Shown here: one piece after another, positions 1-8,012 of the stretch | How positions within the stretch are numbered: the first letter of the stretch is position 1 | Layout: each line of letters starts with the position of its first letter | Source: Anaerolineales bacterium | GTDB taxonomy: Bacteria > Chloroflexota > Anaerolineae > Anaerolineales > Villigracilaceae | Direction: 5' to 3' | DNA length: 64,000 nucleotides | Assembly (NCBI GenBank): GCA_013140605.1 | Contig: JABFSL010000030.1 | Coordinates: 1 to 64,000 of the forward strand | Made by a program: the position numbers and the translations under genes | Notes under the pieces: model-generated | What the model was told of the DNA's origin: nothing | Databases searched by the model: none | Seen by the model: only the letters and a program-made list of their open reading frames with translations

Positions 1-16
1 TGCGGAGCAACTGAAC

Positions 17-952
17 ATGATAAACTCTATCCAGAATTATACGCTAATGCAATCCATTAATTCTCTTTCCTTTGCTCCTGCTGTAAATGATTGGCTGGCA
101 AATTCCCGCCATCCGCGCATTTTGCATGTCTTTGACCATGCCTGCAACTTGATCAACGAGCGCAGAGAAGTTTTGTCCATCGTCACTCCACAAATTGGCA
201 ATGGACCTTTCAACCTAGTTATTGAAAGCGATGTTTTGTTTTCCGAATACATCAATGTTGAAACTTCAATTTCTATTTCCGACAACCAATTGACTCTGGG
301 GGATTTGACGCTGCTTACAACAGATGCAAAACTTTGGAATCCATGCCCCGATTGGGAAGTGTTACACGCAAAGAGAGATGATATTCTCAATCAATTGATA
401 TCATTACCAATTAGTAATTACCTCAAACGTGGTTTCGATACGCCCTTCGACGATCACTCAGGGCTGCTCAACCACCAACATTTTCTAATTGCCCAGTCTC
501 AAATCCCTAATCTCCGATTCTCCAATTCTCTCATCTCCGCCCTCACAATCGCAGACCTTCCATCCGCCTTAACCGCTGCTCAAAAACTCGCCGGGCTCGG
601 ACAAGGTCTCACCCCCGCAGGCGATGACTTCATTCTTGGTGCAATCCTTGCAACTTGGATCATTCATCCCATTGAAGTTGCCAGAGTCCTTGCCAAAGAA
701 ATCACAAACACCGCCGCGCCGTTGACCACTTCCCTTTCGGCGGCGTATCTAAAATCTGCGGGGAGGGGCGAGGCGGGGATTTTATGGCATAATTTTTTCA
801 ACGCGTTGAGCGCTGGAGACTCATCTGCCATTCAATTACAAATTTCCAAATTGCTTTCAATTGGTGAAACCTCTGGCGCGGATGCGCTGGCAGGTTTTAT
901 TGGCACTTTTATTTCTTATGCAGAGTCTGAGGATAAATTATGTCATTCCTAA
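17..952 (+). CDS. DUF2877 / AllH-like protein
   Basis: A 311-aa soluble protein. The glycine-rich stretch GLGQGLTPAGDDFILGAI near residues 193-210 is the signature of DUF2877, a family that includes AllH, a subunit of oxamate carbamoyltransferase in purine/allantoin catabolism. The usual partners (FdrA-like and DUF1116 proteins) are not visible but could lie before the window, so the substrate is open. The ATG at 17 is preceded by GGAG at a suitable distance, so the gene is probably complete. It overlaps the next gene by 13 bp. Residues about 130-175 are unusual: they are encoded by a composite repeat (heptamer array, 48-bp core, second heptamer array) that recurs in the next gene. Confidence 0.75.
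   Translation: MINSIQNYTLMQSINSLSFAPAVNDWLANSRHPRILHVFDHACNLINERREVLSIVTPQIGNGPFNLVIESDVLFSEYINVETSISISDNQLTLGDLTLLTTDAKLWNPCPDWEVLHAKRDDILNQLISLPISNYLKRGFDTPFDDHSGLLNHQHFLIAQSQIPNLRFSNSLISALTIADLPSALTAAQKLAGLGQGLTPAGDDFILGAILATWIIHPIEVARVLAKEITNTAAPLTTSLSAAYLKSAGRGEAGILWHNFFNALSAGDSSAIQLQISKLLSIGETSGADALAGFIGTFISYAESEDKLCHS
403..538 (+). repeat. Composite in-frame repeat, copy 1
   Basis: Three heptamers of the type ATTACCA (403-423) are followed by a 48-bp core beginning GGTTTCGATACGCCC and ending CTCAACCACCAA (431-478). A second heptamer array of the type AATCTCC (495-538) follows. The core ends are loosely complementary, so a hairpin is possible. The whole block is read through in frame by the DUF2877 gene. 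A diverged copy lies at 1357-1457. Confidence 0.8.
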
Positions 953-2499
953 ATACTTTTAACGAAAACGTTCGCAAGTATCCAGATAAAGTCGCTCTGG
1001 AGTTTATTGATCCGCCGCTTCAACGTGTTACATATGCTGAGTTGGATGAGTTGGTCAATCATACGGAGGGATATTTACAAGGTTTGGGACTTCAACCCGC
1101 TGACCGCGTTGCGTTGCAACTTTCCAAATGCCTCGAATTTATTCTGCTGCATCTTGCAGCCATTCGATTGGGATGCATCATTCTGCCGCTCAATCTTGCG
1201 TATCCACCCGATGAGTTGAAATATTTTCTCGAAGACTCAGGCGCAAAATTATTCTTCGCGCTCGAGTCGTCCAAGGAAAAAATCCAATCCATTCTTCCTA
1301 AATTACCTGATCTACAAAAGTGTGTTTTCATCAATCCAGCCGAACCAGATGAGTTTCAATTACTAATTACCGATTACCAATTACATAGCGGTTTCGACAC
1401 GTCCCTCAAAGAACACTCGGGACTACTCAACCACCAATCTCCAATCTCCAATCCCTCAGACACCGCCATCATCATTTACACCAGCGGCACAACGGGGCGA
1501 CCCAAAGGCGCCGAGATCACGCATGGGAATCTCAAGTCAAATCTTGATGCGCTTCATACTGCCTGGGGTTGGCGGCCTGATGATATTCTTCTGCACGTCC
1601 TGCCCATCTTTCACGTGCATGGATTATTTGTTGCGTTGCATGGCGCGCTGAATGCTGGCGCAACAACTCTCCTAATGCGCGAGTTCGATGCGCGCAAGAC
1701 TCTGCAAACTCTTGTTGATCGGCGCTGTACGGTCTTCATGGCTGTGCCCACCATTCACAATCGTTTGCTGGATGTGCCTGACGCAAAAAATTTCGATCTC
1801 TCGCATCTGCGCCTCATCACCTCTGGCTCAGACCGTTTGCCTGACGAAGTCTTCACTGGCTTTCAACAAACTTTTGGTCACACTCTGCTTGAACGGTATG
1901 GCATGACCGAAACAGGAATGAACTGCTCCAATCCCCTGCATGGAGAACGGCGCATCGGCTCGGTTGGGATGCCTTTACCCGGGGTCGAGGTGCGCATTGT
2001 CAATTCAGAAACCGAAGAGATTCTTCTTGATGGAGAAATCGGGGATGTACAGCTTCGCGGACCGAATGTCTTCAAAGGCTATTGGCGTCAGCCAGATAAA
2101 ACATCCGCTTCTTTCTCAGCCGACGGTTGGTTCAAGACTGGTGATTTGGGATTCCGCGAAAAGGATGGCTACATCACATTATGCGGCCGTTCCAAGGATT
2201 TGATCATCAGCGGCGGACTCAACATCTATCCGCCCGAAGTGGAACGCGTGTTGATGGAACATCCAGCCGTCAATGCCTGCGCAGTGATCGGCTGTCTCGA
2301 TAAGGAGTGGGGAGAAAAAGTCACAGCTGTGGTAGTGCTCAATCAGGACGAATCAGTTAGCGGCGAGGAATTGATCCGCTTTTGTCGCGAACGACTCGCG
2401 GCTTATAAATCTCCCAAATCCATTGTCTTTAGAAATGACCTGCCGAGGAATGCAATGGGAAAAATCCAAAAGGCTGAACTTAGGAAAGAGGTGTGTTGA
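940..2499 (+). CDS. AMP-forming acyl-CoA synthetase, malonyl-CoA synthetase-like
   Basis: A 519-aa ANL-superfamily adenylating enzyme that would activate a carboxylate to acyl-AMP and then acyl-CoA. Visible motifs are the P-loop-like IIYTSGTTGRPKG, the A5 motif ERYGMTETGMNCSNP, the ATP-binding KTGDLGFREKDGY, and the C-terminal catalytic lysine region PRNAMGKIQKAEL. The text after RYGMTET resembles malonyl-CoA synthetase (MatB) more than long-chain ligases, so a short dicarboxylate is the likely substrate (inference). It overlaps the DUF2877 gene by 13 bp and is presumably co-transcribed. The composite repeat is inserted in frame just before the TSGTTG motif, in a region that is a surface loop in related enzymes. 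Confidence 0.85.
   Translation: MSFLNTFNENVRKYPDKVALEFIDPPLQRVTYAELDELVNHTEGYLQGLGLQPADRVALQLSKCLEFILLHLAAIRLGCIILPLNLAYPPDELKYFLEDSGAKLFFALESSKEKIQSILPKLPDLQKCVFINPAEPDEFQLLITDYQLHSGFDTSLKEHSGLLNHQSPISNPSDTAIIIYTSGTTGRPKGAEITHGNLKSNLDALHTAWGWRPDDILLHVLPIFHVHGLFVALHGALNAGATTLLMREFDARKTLQTLVDRRCTVFMAVPTIHNRLLDVPDAKNFDLSHLRLITSGSDRLPDEVFTGFQQTFGHTLLERYGMTETGMNCSNPLHGERRIGSVGMPLPGVEVRIVNSETEEILLDGEIGDVQLRGPNVFKGYWRQPDKTSASFSADGWFKTGDLGFREKDGYITLCGRSKDLIISGGLNIYPPEVERVLMEHPAVNACAVIGCLDKEWGEKVTAVVVLNQDESVSGEELIRFCRERLAAYKSPKSIVFRNDLPRNAMGKIQKAELRKEVC
1357..1457 (+). repeat. Composite in-frame repeat, copy 2
   Basis: Four heptamers (CAATTAC, TAATTAC, CGATTAC, CAATTAC; 1357-1384) precede a 48-bp core (1390-1437) matching the core at 431-478 at most positions. 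CCAATCT heptamers follow (1434-1457). The peptide contains GFDT and HSGLLNHQ, as does copy 1. The same order of parts in two unrelated genes shows the block moved or spread as a unit. Confidence 0.8.
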
Positions 2500-2681
2500 C
2501 ATCCATCTGATAATTCACGACGAATGACATAAATCTATAAAACCAAAAGTTCAAAAATAAGCATGGGGTTAAATAATTTAAAAACCTTAATTCATTGCTA
2601 ATGAAAAACTTTATAAACTTATATGGTGTATTTCGTCTTTTGAAACTAAAGTAGAAACATTCATTTTCAAAAGCGGCCATC

Positions 2682-4004
2682 ATGCATATTCAATGTCTCG
2701 GACTTAACCACACCACCACCCCCATCAAACTTCGCGAGCAATTGTCGCTTAATGAAGATGCGATCCGTTCTGCGCTGGCCCGTCTTGCCTGCGGACATCT
2801 TTCCACAGCCATTGCTGAACTGATCATTATTTCCACCTGTAATCGCATTGAACTCTACACCGCCTCCAGTCAATCGAATTTTTCGGAACTGGAGGCTTTT
2901 TTATCGGATGTGTGCGGCGTACCCGCAAATCAGTTTCGACCTCATTCCTATCAATATAAAAATCTGGATGCGGCTCGTCATCTCTTTGAAGTTGCGGCAG
3001 GATTGGATTCCCTCGTTATCGGCGAACCGCAAATTTTGGGGCAGATCGTCCGCGCCCTCGAACTCTCACGCGGACAAAATATCGCGGGTCCCGTGCTCAA
3101 CCGTCTTTTTCAATCTGCCATCCATGCGGGCAAACGCGCCCGCACCGATACAGCCATTAGCCGTAACCCTGCCTCGGTTTCGTCGCTTGCCGCGTCATTG
3201 GCGGAACATGTAGTTCATCCCATCGTCGAGGCGCAGGTTGTCATTCTTGGCGCGGGCGAAATGGCGGAACTGGCTGTAGAGGCTCTGCGGAAGCGCGGCG
3301 CGAATCGCATTCTGGTGGTCAACCGCACTCTGGAACGCGCTCATATCATCGCAGACCGCTGGGATGCGCAAATTACCACATTTGAAAATCTCGATGATGC
3401 GTTGATTTCCGCCGACATTTTGATCTCATCCACGGGCGCGCCGCATACCATCCTTTCCGCTGAAATGGTCAGACGGGCAATGCAGTCACGCGCACAGCGT
3501 CCATTATTTTTAATTGACATCGCCGTGCCGCGCGACATTGATCCCGACGCAGCGAATATCCCGCATGTCAAACTTTATGACATTGATAACCTGAACGCAA
3601 AACTCGAAGGCGCTCTTGCCGAACGCATGGCGGAAGTGCCGCAGGTCAAATCCATTCTCGAAGAGGAAATTTCAGAGTTTGCGGAGTATATGAAATCATT
3701 GGAGATGATTCCGATCATCTCCAATATTCGCCAGCAAGCTGAAACCATCCGCCTGGAGACGCTCGAAAAAACCATGCGCCGCCTGCCCGACCTGACCGAA
3801 GCCGAACGCGCCCACATCGAAGCCATGACTCAGGCGCTGGTCAAAAAAATATTGCACGCACCAACTCACCGACTGCGCGCCGAAGCGTCCTGTCCGCATG
3901 CCCCCGAATATGCCGCCGTTGCCCGCACGTTGTTTGGTCTGCCAAGTGAAGGCTTGTGCAATTTCTCGGGGCAAGCCTGCCCCATCTCCATCGCCGCTGA
4001 TTAG
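2682..4004 (+). CDS. hemA: Glutamyl-tRNA reductase
   Basis: A 440-aa enzyme of the C5 pathway that reduces glutamyl-tRNA(Glu) to glutamate-1-semialdehyde with NADPH. The N-terminal catalytic domain has the active-site cysteine in STCNRIELY (about C53). The NADPH-binding segment VVILGAGEMAELAVEAL lies near residue 180, and a C-terminal helical dimerisation region follows. Length is typical. The last ~25 residues (GLPSEGLCNFSGQACPIS) look atypical for the family. It heads the haem cluster; hemC follows after 6 bp. The 182-bp region upstream is AT-rich and probably holds the promoter, although no convincing -35/-10 pair was identified. Confidence 0.95.
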   Translation: MHIQCLGLNHTTTPIKLREQLSLNEDAIRSALARLACGHLSTAIAELIIISTCNRIELYTASSQSNFSELEAFLSDVCGVPANQFRPHSYQYKNLDAARHLFEVAAGLDSLVIGEPQILGQIVRALELSRGQNIAGPVLNRLFQSAIHAGKRARTDTAISRNPASVSSLAASLAEHVVHPIVEAQVVILGAGEMAELAVEALRKRGANRILVVNRTLERAHIIADRWDAQITTFENLDDALISADILISSTGAPHTILSAEMVRRAMQSRAQRPLFLIDIAVPRDIDPDAANIPHVKLYDIDNLNAKLEGALAERMAEVPQVKSILEEEISEFAEYMKSLEMIPIISNIRQQAETIRLETLEKTMRRLPDLTEAERAHIEAMTQALVKKILHAPTHRLRAEASCPHAPEYAAVARTLFGLPSEGLCNFSGQACPISIAAD

Positions 4005-4010
4005 GTAAAA

Positions 4011-4931
4011 ATGAAACTAACTTTCGCCACCCGCCCCTCCGCCCTCGCCCGCTGGCAAACCCAATGGGTCATCAACGCATTACAAAAAATCCACCCAAAC
4101 CTTGAATGTGAAGAAAAGGTCATCACCACGCAGGGTGACAAAATTTTAGATAAGCCATTGCCCGAAATCGGCGGCAAGGGACTCTTCACGCAGGAACTCG
4201 AATCTGAATTGTTGAGTGGGTCAGTCCATTGCGCGGTTCACTCGCTCAAGGATTTGCCAGTTGAAAATCCCGCGGGATTAACTGTCGGATGTATCCCTGC
4301 GCGAGCCGAAGTACGAGACGCTTTGATCTCTGCCAATGGATATACCATCGCCACACTCCCTGAAGGCGCTTCAGTTGGGACCTCAAGCCTGCGCCGCGCT
4401 TCCCAGATCCTTTCCCTCCGCCCAGACATTAAAACCGAATCCTTGCGCGGCAATGTGGATACGCGTTTGCGAAAAGCGTTGGACGGTCAATACGACGCGA
4501 TCATCCTCGCGGGCGCGGGATTGACTCGTTTGGGATTGGATCAACATGTGACAGAATGGCTGTCATTGGATGTAATGCTGCCCGCTCCCGGACAAGGCGC
4601 GCTTGCCATCCAATGCCGCGCAGACGATCAGACTACCCTCAGCCTGCTCGCCAAACTGGAAGATGAATCCACGCGAAAATGTGTCACTGCCGAACGAGCC
4701 TTCCTGAGCGGTCTCGGCGGCGGGTGCGCGGTTCCAGTAGCGGCTTACGCAGTTATCAGTGATCAGTCATCAGTGATCAGTCTTACAGGCTTGGTGATTT
4801 CAGAAGATGGAAAGAGAGCCGTCAAAGTTATAGGTCAAGGCACAGATGCGCTTGCACTTGGGAAACATCTTGCCGATAAAGCCATCGCTCAAGGTGCAAG
4901 CGAAATCCTAAAACTGATCACTGTTCACTGA
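4011..4931 (+). CDS. hemC: Porphobilinogen deaminase (hydroxymethylbilane synthase)
   Basis: A 306-aa enzyme that polymerises four porphobilinogens into hydroxymethylbilane on a dipyrromethane cofactor. The cofactor-attaching cysteine is in LGGGCAVPVAAY (about C239). Conserved arginine-rich motifs such as SLRRASQ and LRGNVDTRL are present. The segment after the cofactor loop, AVISDQSSVISL, is encoded by five perfect-phase heptamers (CAGTNAT type) that replace or lengthen a normally variable stretch. The C-terminus and stop codon fall in a second heptamer array that continues to the hemD start codon. Confidence 0.95.
   Translation: MKLTFATRPSALARWQTQWVINALQKIHPNLECEEKVITTQGDKILDKPLPEIGGKGLFTQELESELLSGSVHCAVHSLKDLPVENPAGLTVGCIPARAEVRDALISANGYTIATLPEGASVGTSSLRRASQILSLRPDIKTESLRGNVDTRLRKALDGQYDAIILAGAGLTRLGLDQHVTEWLSLDVMLPAPGQGALAIQCRADDQTTLSLLAKLEDESTRKCVTAERAFLSGLGGGCAVPVAAYAVISDQSSVISLTGLVISEDGKRAVKVIGQGTDALALGKHLADKAIAQGASEILKLITVH
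4750..4784 (+). repeat. Heptamer array inside hemC
   Basis: Five consecutive 7-mers, CAGTTAT, CAGTGAT, CAGTCAT, CAGTGAT and CAGTCTT, are read in frame within hemC. Because 21 bp is both three heptamers and seven codons, the array stays open without a stop. Confidence 0.9.
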
Positions 4932-4950
4932 TAACTGGATACTGGTCACT
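4913..4950 (+). repeat. Heptamer array at the hemC-hemD junction
   Basis: ACTGATC, ACTGTTC, ACTGATA, ACTGGAT, ACTGGTC and a partial ACT cover the last codons and stop of hemC and the whole spacer up to the hemD ATG at 4951. No canonical Shine-Dalgarno is left in front of hemD, so its initiation may depend on coupling to hemC. Confidence 0.9.
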
Positions 4951-5688
4951 ATGAAAATCATCATCACCCGCCCCCGCGCTCAAGCCGAATCCTTTGGCGA
5001 AGCCTTGCAGTCCGCTGGCTATGAGCCGATTTATTTTCCTGTGATCGAAATACGGCCAACAGAATGTAATGCTGAACTTGATCTTGCATTGAAAAATTTA
5101 GCGAAATACGACTGGGTTGTATTTACATCGGTCAATGCGGTGGATGTGTTTTTTGAAAAAGGGCGACCACAAGAGTCGCCCCTACCTTGCATTGCCGCCA
5201 TCGGACCAAAAACAGCAGACGCTTTACGCAAGCACAATATCGAACCTGATTTTATCCCCGCAGAATATGTTGCCGAAGCAATCCTGCCTGGGCTGGGTGG
5301 TTTGAATAACAAATGGGTCTTGCTTCCGCGTGCAGAGATCGCGCGCAAAGTATTGCCCGAGGCAATTGTCAAAGCGGGCGGAATTGCGCATGAGATCGTG
5401 GTCTATCAGACTCTCCCCGCAGAAGTTGACATGGATGGACTCAACGCCTTGAAATCTGGCGTGGATGTAATTACCTTCACCAGCGCCTCGACAGTTCAAA
5501 ACTTTGTTGCACTTGTCCGTCAAAATAAACTTGACCCATTGAGCCTGCCGAACAATCCATTGCTTGCTTGCATTGGCCCCATTACAGAGCAAGCCGCGCG
5601 GAAAGAAGGATTGTCAAATATTGTCGTTGCAAAAGAATATACGACTGAAGGTTTGATTCAAACTATAAATAATTTGGAGAAACTATGA
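4951..5688 (+). CDS. hemD: Uroporphyrinogen-III synthase
   Basis: A 245-aa two-domain protein that cyclises hydroxymethylbilane with inversion of ring D. It opens with the typical [13 protein letters not shown] and carries [18 protein letters not shown] and [12 protein letters not shown], the conserved segments of this otherwise divergent family. Position between hemC and hemB supports the call. A linker, [10 protein letters not shown], is encoded by a perfect palindrome that appears to be an inserted repeat. The stop codon overlaps the hemB start (ATGA). Confidence 0.9.
   Translation: MKIIITRPRAQAESFGEALQSAGYEPIYFPVIEIRPTECNAELDLALKNLAKYDWVVFTSVNAVDVFFEKGRPQESPLPCIAAIGPKTADALRKHNIEPDFIPAEYVAEAILPGLGGLNNKWVLLPRAEIARKVLPEAIVKAGGIAHEIVVYQTLPAEVDMDGLNALKSGVDVITFTSASTVQNFVALVRQNKLDPLSLPNNPLLACIGPITEQAARKEGLSNIVVAKEYTTEGLIQTINNLEKL
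5161..5185 (+). repeat. Palindromic element inserted in frame in hemD
   Basis: GGGCGAC (5161-5167) and GTCGCCC (5175-5181) form a perfect 7-bp stem around a 7-nt loop, followed by CTAC. It encodes GRPQESPLP in a variable linker of HemD. I recall similar G-R-P-Q-x-S-P-L peptides in other environmental bacterial proteins, which suggests a dispersed palindromic repeat; this needs a genome count. Confidence 0.7.
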
Positions 5689-6743
5689 CACTGCTCGAAC
5701 TTGAAAATCGGCAATCATTAATCGTAAATACCCTACGGGCACGACGTCACAAATCAGTTCGTCCGCGCAGACTCCGCACAACCGCCGCCCTCCGCGCGAT
5801 GGTACGTGAGACAGAACTCAACGCGCGCGATTTTATTTATCCGCTGTTCGTGCGGCATGGGACTGGGCGCAGCGAGATCCGCTCGATGCCGGGCGTGTAT
5901 CAACTGTCAGTGGCGGAAAGTGTTCAAGAAGCAGAATCAGCCGCAAGGTCGGGTGTGAACGCCGTCATCCTATTTGGAATCCCCAAAGAGAAGGATCCGA
6001 TCGGGCTTGAAAACTTTTCAGAAGATGGAATTGTCCAACAGGCAATCCGCGCAATCAAAAAGGAAATCCCTGAGATGGTGGTGGTGACGGATGTGTGTTT
6101 GTGCGAATATACCGATCATGGGCATTGCGGGATTTTGAACACGAGCGAACATTATCATACGGGCTTGCCCGAAGGATATGTGTTGAACGACCCAACGCTG
6201 GATGTGTTGGCGAAGGTGGCGATCTCGCACGCCGAGTGCGGCGCGGACATTGTCGCGCCAAGCGGCATGATGGATGGAATGGTTTCTGCGATCCGCGATG
6301 GGTTGGATTTTGCGGGATATGAGAATCTTCCGATTTTAAGTTACGCGGTGAAATATGCATCATCGTTTTACGGACCGTTCCGTGATGCGGCGGAAGGCGC
6401 GCCAAAATTTGGCGACAGAAAATCTCATCAGATGGACCCTGCCAATGTGCGCGAAGCATTGCGTGAAGCCGCGCTGGATGTGGAGGAAGGCGCGGATATG
6501 TTGATGGTGAAGCCCGCGCTGGCGTATCTGGATGTGATCCGCGTGGTGAAGGATGCTTTCCCAGAAATGCCGATGGCAGCGTACAACGTCAGCGGCGAGT
6601 ATTCGATGATCAAAGCCGCCGCCGCGAATGGCTGGGTGGATGAAGAAAAAGTTACTTTGGAAACATTGACCGCCATCAAACGCGCAGGCGCTGATTTGAT
6701 TATCACCTATCATGCCGTGGATGCGGCGAAGTGGTTGAAATAA
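5685..6743 (+). CDS. hemB: Delta-aminolevulinic acid dehydratase (porphobilinogen synthase)
   Basis: A 352-aa TIM-barrel enzyme that condenses two 5-aminolevulinates to porphobilinogen. It has the metal-binding cysteine cluster [14 protein letters not shown], so it is the zinc-type enzyme. The two active-site lysine regions are [17 protein letters not shown] and [13 protein letters not shown]. The start overlaps the hemD stop by 4 bp. The first ~28 residues precede the usual family start near RPRRLR and are partly encoded by AATCNNN heptamers (about 5706-5733). An alternative internal start is possible but lacks an obvious ATG before residue 39. Confidence 0.95.
   Translation: MTLLELENRQSLIVNTLRARRHKSVRPRRLRTTAALRAMVRETELNARDFIYPLFVRHGTGRSEIRSMPGVYQLSVAESVQEAESAARSGVNAVILFGIPKEKDPIGLENFSEDGIVQQAIRAIKKEIPEMVVVTDVCLCEYTDHGHCGILNTSEHYHTGLPEGYVLNDPTLDVLAKVAISHAECGADIVAPSGMMDGMVSAIRDGLDFAGYENLPILSYAVKYASSFYGPFRDAAEGAPKFGDRKSHQMDPANVREALREAALDVEEGADMLMVKPALAYLDVIRVVKDAFPEMPMAAYNVSGEYSMIKAAAANGWVDEEKVTLETLTAIKRAGADLIITYHAVDAAKWLK
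5706..5733 (+). repeat. Weak heptamer array in the hemB 5' end
   Basis: AATCGGC, AATCATT, AATCGTA and AATACCC follow with 7-bp period in the extra N-terminal segment of hemB. It is more degenerate than the other arrays, so the call is tentative. Confidence 0.5.
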
Positions 6744-6757
6744 TCCGCTAATCTACG

Positions 6758-6799
6758 CTAATCCGCGCGAAAAAAATAGTGAAAATTCGCGCGGATTAG
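6758..6799. repeat. Inverted repeat between hemB and the radical SAM gene
   Basis: CTAATCCGCGCGAA (6758-6771) and TTCGCGCGGATTAG (6786-6799) are perfect 14-bp arms around a 14-nt loop. It is preceded by shorter copies of TAATCCGC/TAATCTACGC. There is no T-tract, so it is more likely a dispersed repeat or attenuating hairpin than a full terminator. Related GCGGATT-rich sequence recurs near 12.97 and 41.31 kb. Confidence 0.75.
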
Positions 6800-6819
6800 T
6801 GGACAAAAGGAAAACAAAC

Positions 6820-7962
6820 ATGACATTAGAAAACCTCGCCCCCCGCGCCGCAGCGGAACGAAGCGCAAATAATGCACGCATGATTCATGCGGACTTTGAC
6901 ATGGCACCTTTTACGATTGCATGGGAAGTGACACGCGCCTGTGCATATGCCTGTGTCCATTGCCGCGCGGATGCATTGCACCAGCGCGATCCACGTGAAC
7001 TTTCAACAGACGAAGCCAAAGCGTTGATTGAAAGACTTGCGGCGTTTGACAATCACCCCATTTTGATCTTCACAGGCGGCGACCCGATGATGCGCCCCGA
7101 TCTTTTCGAGTTGATCCAATACGCCGCCGAGCGCGGATTGCGCTGTTCGCTCACACCAACAGCGACGGCTTTGCCGACAAAAGAGAGACTCGAAAAAGCG
7201 CGTGAGGCGGGAATTCTGCGTGTGGCATTATCGCTGGATGCGCCGCGCCCTGAAATCCACGATGATTTTCGTCAGGTCAAAGGTTCATGGCAGCGGACAA
7301 TGGACACGCTCCATCGCGCGCATGATGTTGGGTTAAGCGTACAAGTCAACACGACCGTTGCAAAACATAACGTGGACATTCTGCACGAGATGGTTCCGTT
7401 CATTCAGGAAGTTGGCGCGGTGCAATGGTCTGTGTTTTTCCTTGTGCCCACGGGGCGGGCGATGGCAGAGCAAATGATCTCTGCTCAACAACACGAGAAA
7501 GTTTTTAATTGGTTGTACGATCTATCGCAGAGTGCGCCGTTCGATATCAAGAGCACAGCCGCACCGATGTATCGCCGTGTGGCAATTGAACGCAAGCGCG
7601 CGCAAAATGATGGCAAACCTGTTACCTTCCAAAGTGCAGGATTTCAATATACCGATGGATTAAACCGCCCGACCAAAGGCGTGAATGATGGCAATGGATT
7701 TTTATTCATCTCACATATCGGCGAAATTCAGCCGAGCGGATTTTTGCCCGTCACTGCTGGCATGGTACGCGAGAATGACATCGTAGATGTTTATCGCAAT
7801 TCGCAAATTTTCAAAAACCTGCGCAATCCCGATAAATACAAAGGCGTGTGCGGCACCTGTGAATACCGCGACGTGTGCGGCGGTCAACGCGGACGTGCGT
7901 ATGGACTCACTGGCGATTATTTGGAAAGCGATCCTGCGTGTGTGCTAGTGAGTAGAGAATAG
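6820..7962 (+). CDS. Radical SAM/SPASM protein, AhbD/NirJ-like
   Basis: About 380 aa from the ATG at 6820, which has AAAAGG upstream; the ORF track starts earlier at a GTG inside the inverted repeat. The radical SAM cluster is CAYACVHC (C41, C45, C48 from this start), followed by GGDPMMRPD. The C-terminal SPASM-like region has CGTCEYRDVCGGQRGRA and a final GDYLESDPAC. This resembles the AhbC/AhbD/NirJ group of haem-modifying enzymes and the TIGR04053 family. Position between hemB and hemE supports a porphyrin role. A plausible task is decarboxylation of Fe-coproporphyrin (AhbD reaction), but this is inference. The last codons lie in a heptamer array that continues into hemE. Confidence 0.8.
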   Translation: MTLENLAPRAAAERSANNARMIHADFDMAPFTIAWEVTRACAYACVHCRADALHQRDPRELSTDEAKALIERLAAFDNHPILIFTGGDPMMRPDLFELIQYAAERGLRCSLTPTATALPTKERLEKAREAGILRVALSLDAPRPEIHDDFRQVKGSWQRTMDTLHRAHDVGLSVQVNTTVAKHNVDILHEMVPFIQEVGAVQWSVFFLVPTGRAMAEQMISAQQHEKVFNWLYDLSQSAPFDIKSTAAPMYRRVAIERKRAQNDGKPVTFQSAGFQYTDGLNRPTKGVNDGNGFLFISHIGEIQPSGFLPVTAGMVRENDIVDVYRNSQIFKNLRNPDKYKGVCGTCEYRDVCGGQRGRAYGLTGDYLESDPACVLVSRE

Positions 7963-8012
7963 AGAATGGAGAATAGTAAAGTGCCTAATCATCCAGTCTC
8001 TACTCTCCAGTC
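7947..8012 (+). repeat. Heptamer arrays across the radical SAM-hemE junction
   Basis: AGTGAGT, AGAGAAT, AGAGAAT, GGAGAAT and AGTAAAG (7947-7981) cover the stop of the radical SAM gene and the hemE start. A second array, TCCAGTC, TCTACTC, TCCAGTC (7992-8012), lies in the first codons of hemE. The GGAGA-type units may themselves serve as the ribosome-binding site. Confidence 0.85.

Noticed and set aside
4750-8012. Heptamer arrays as a CRISPR array
   Set aside because: Units are 7 bp without spacers, and they differ between sites; no cas gene is present.
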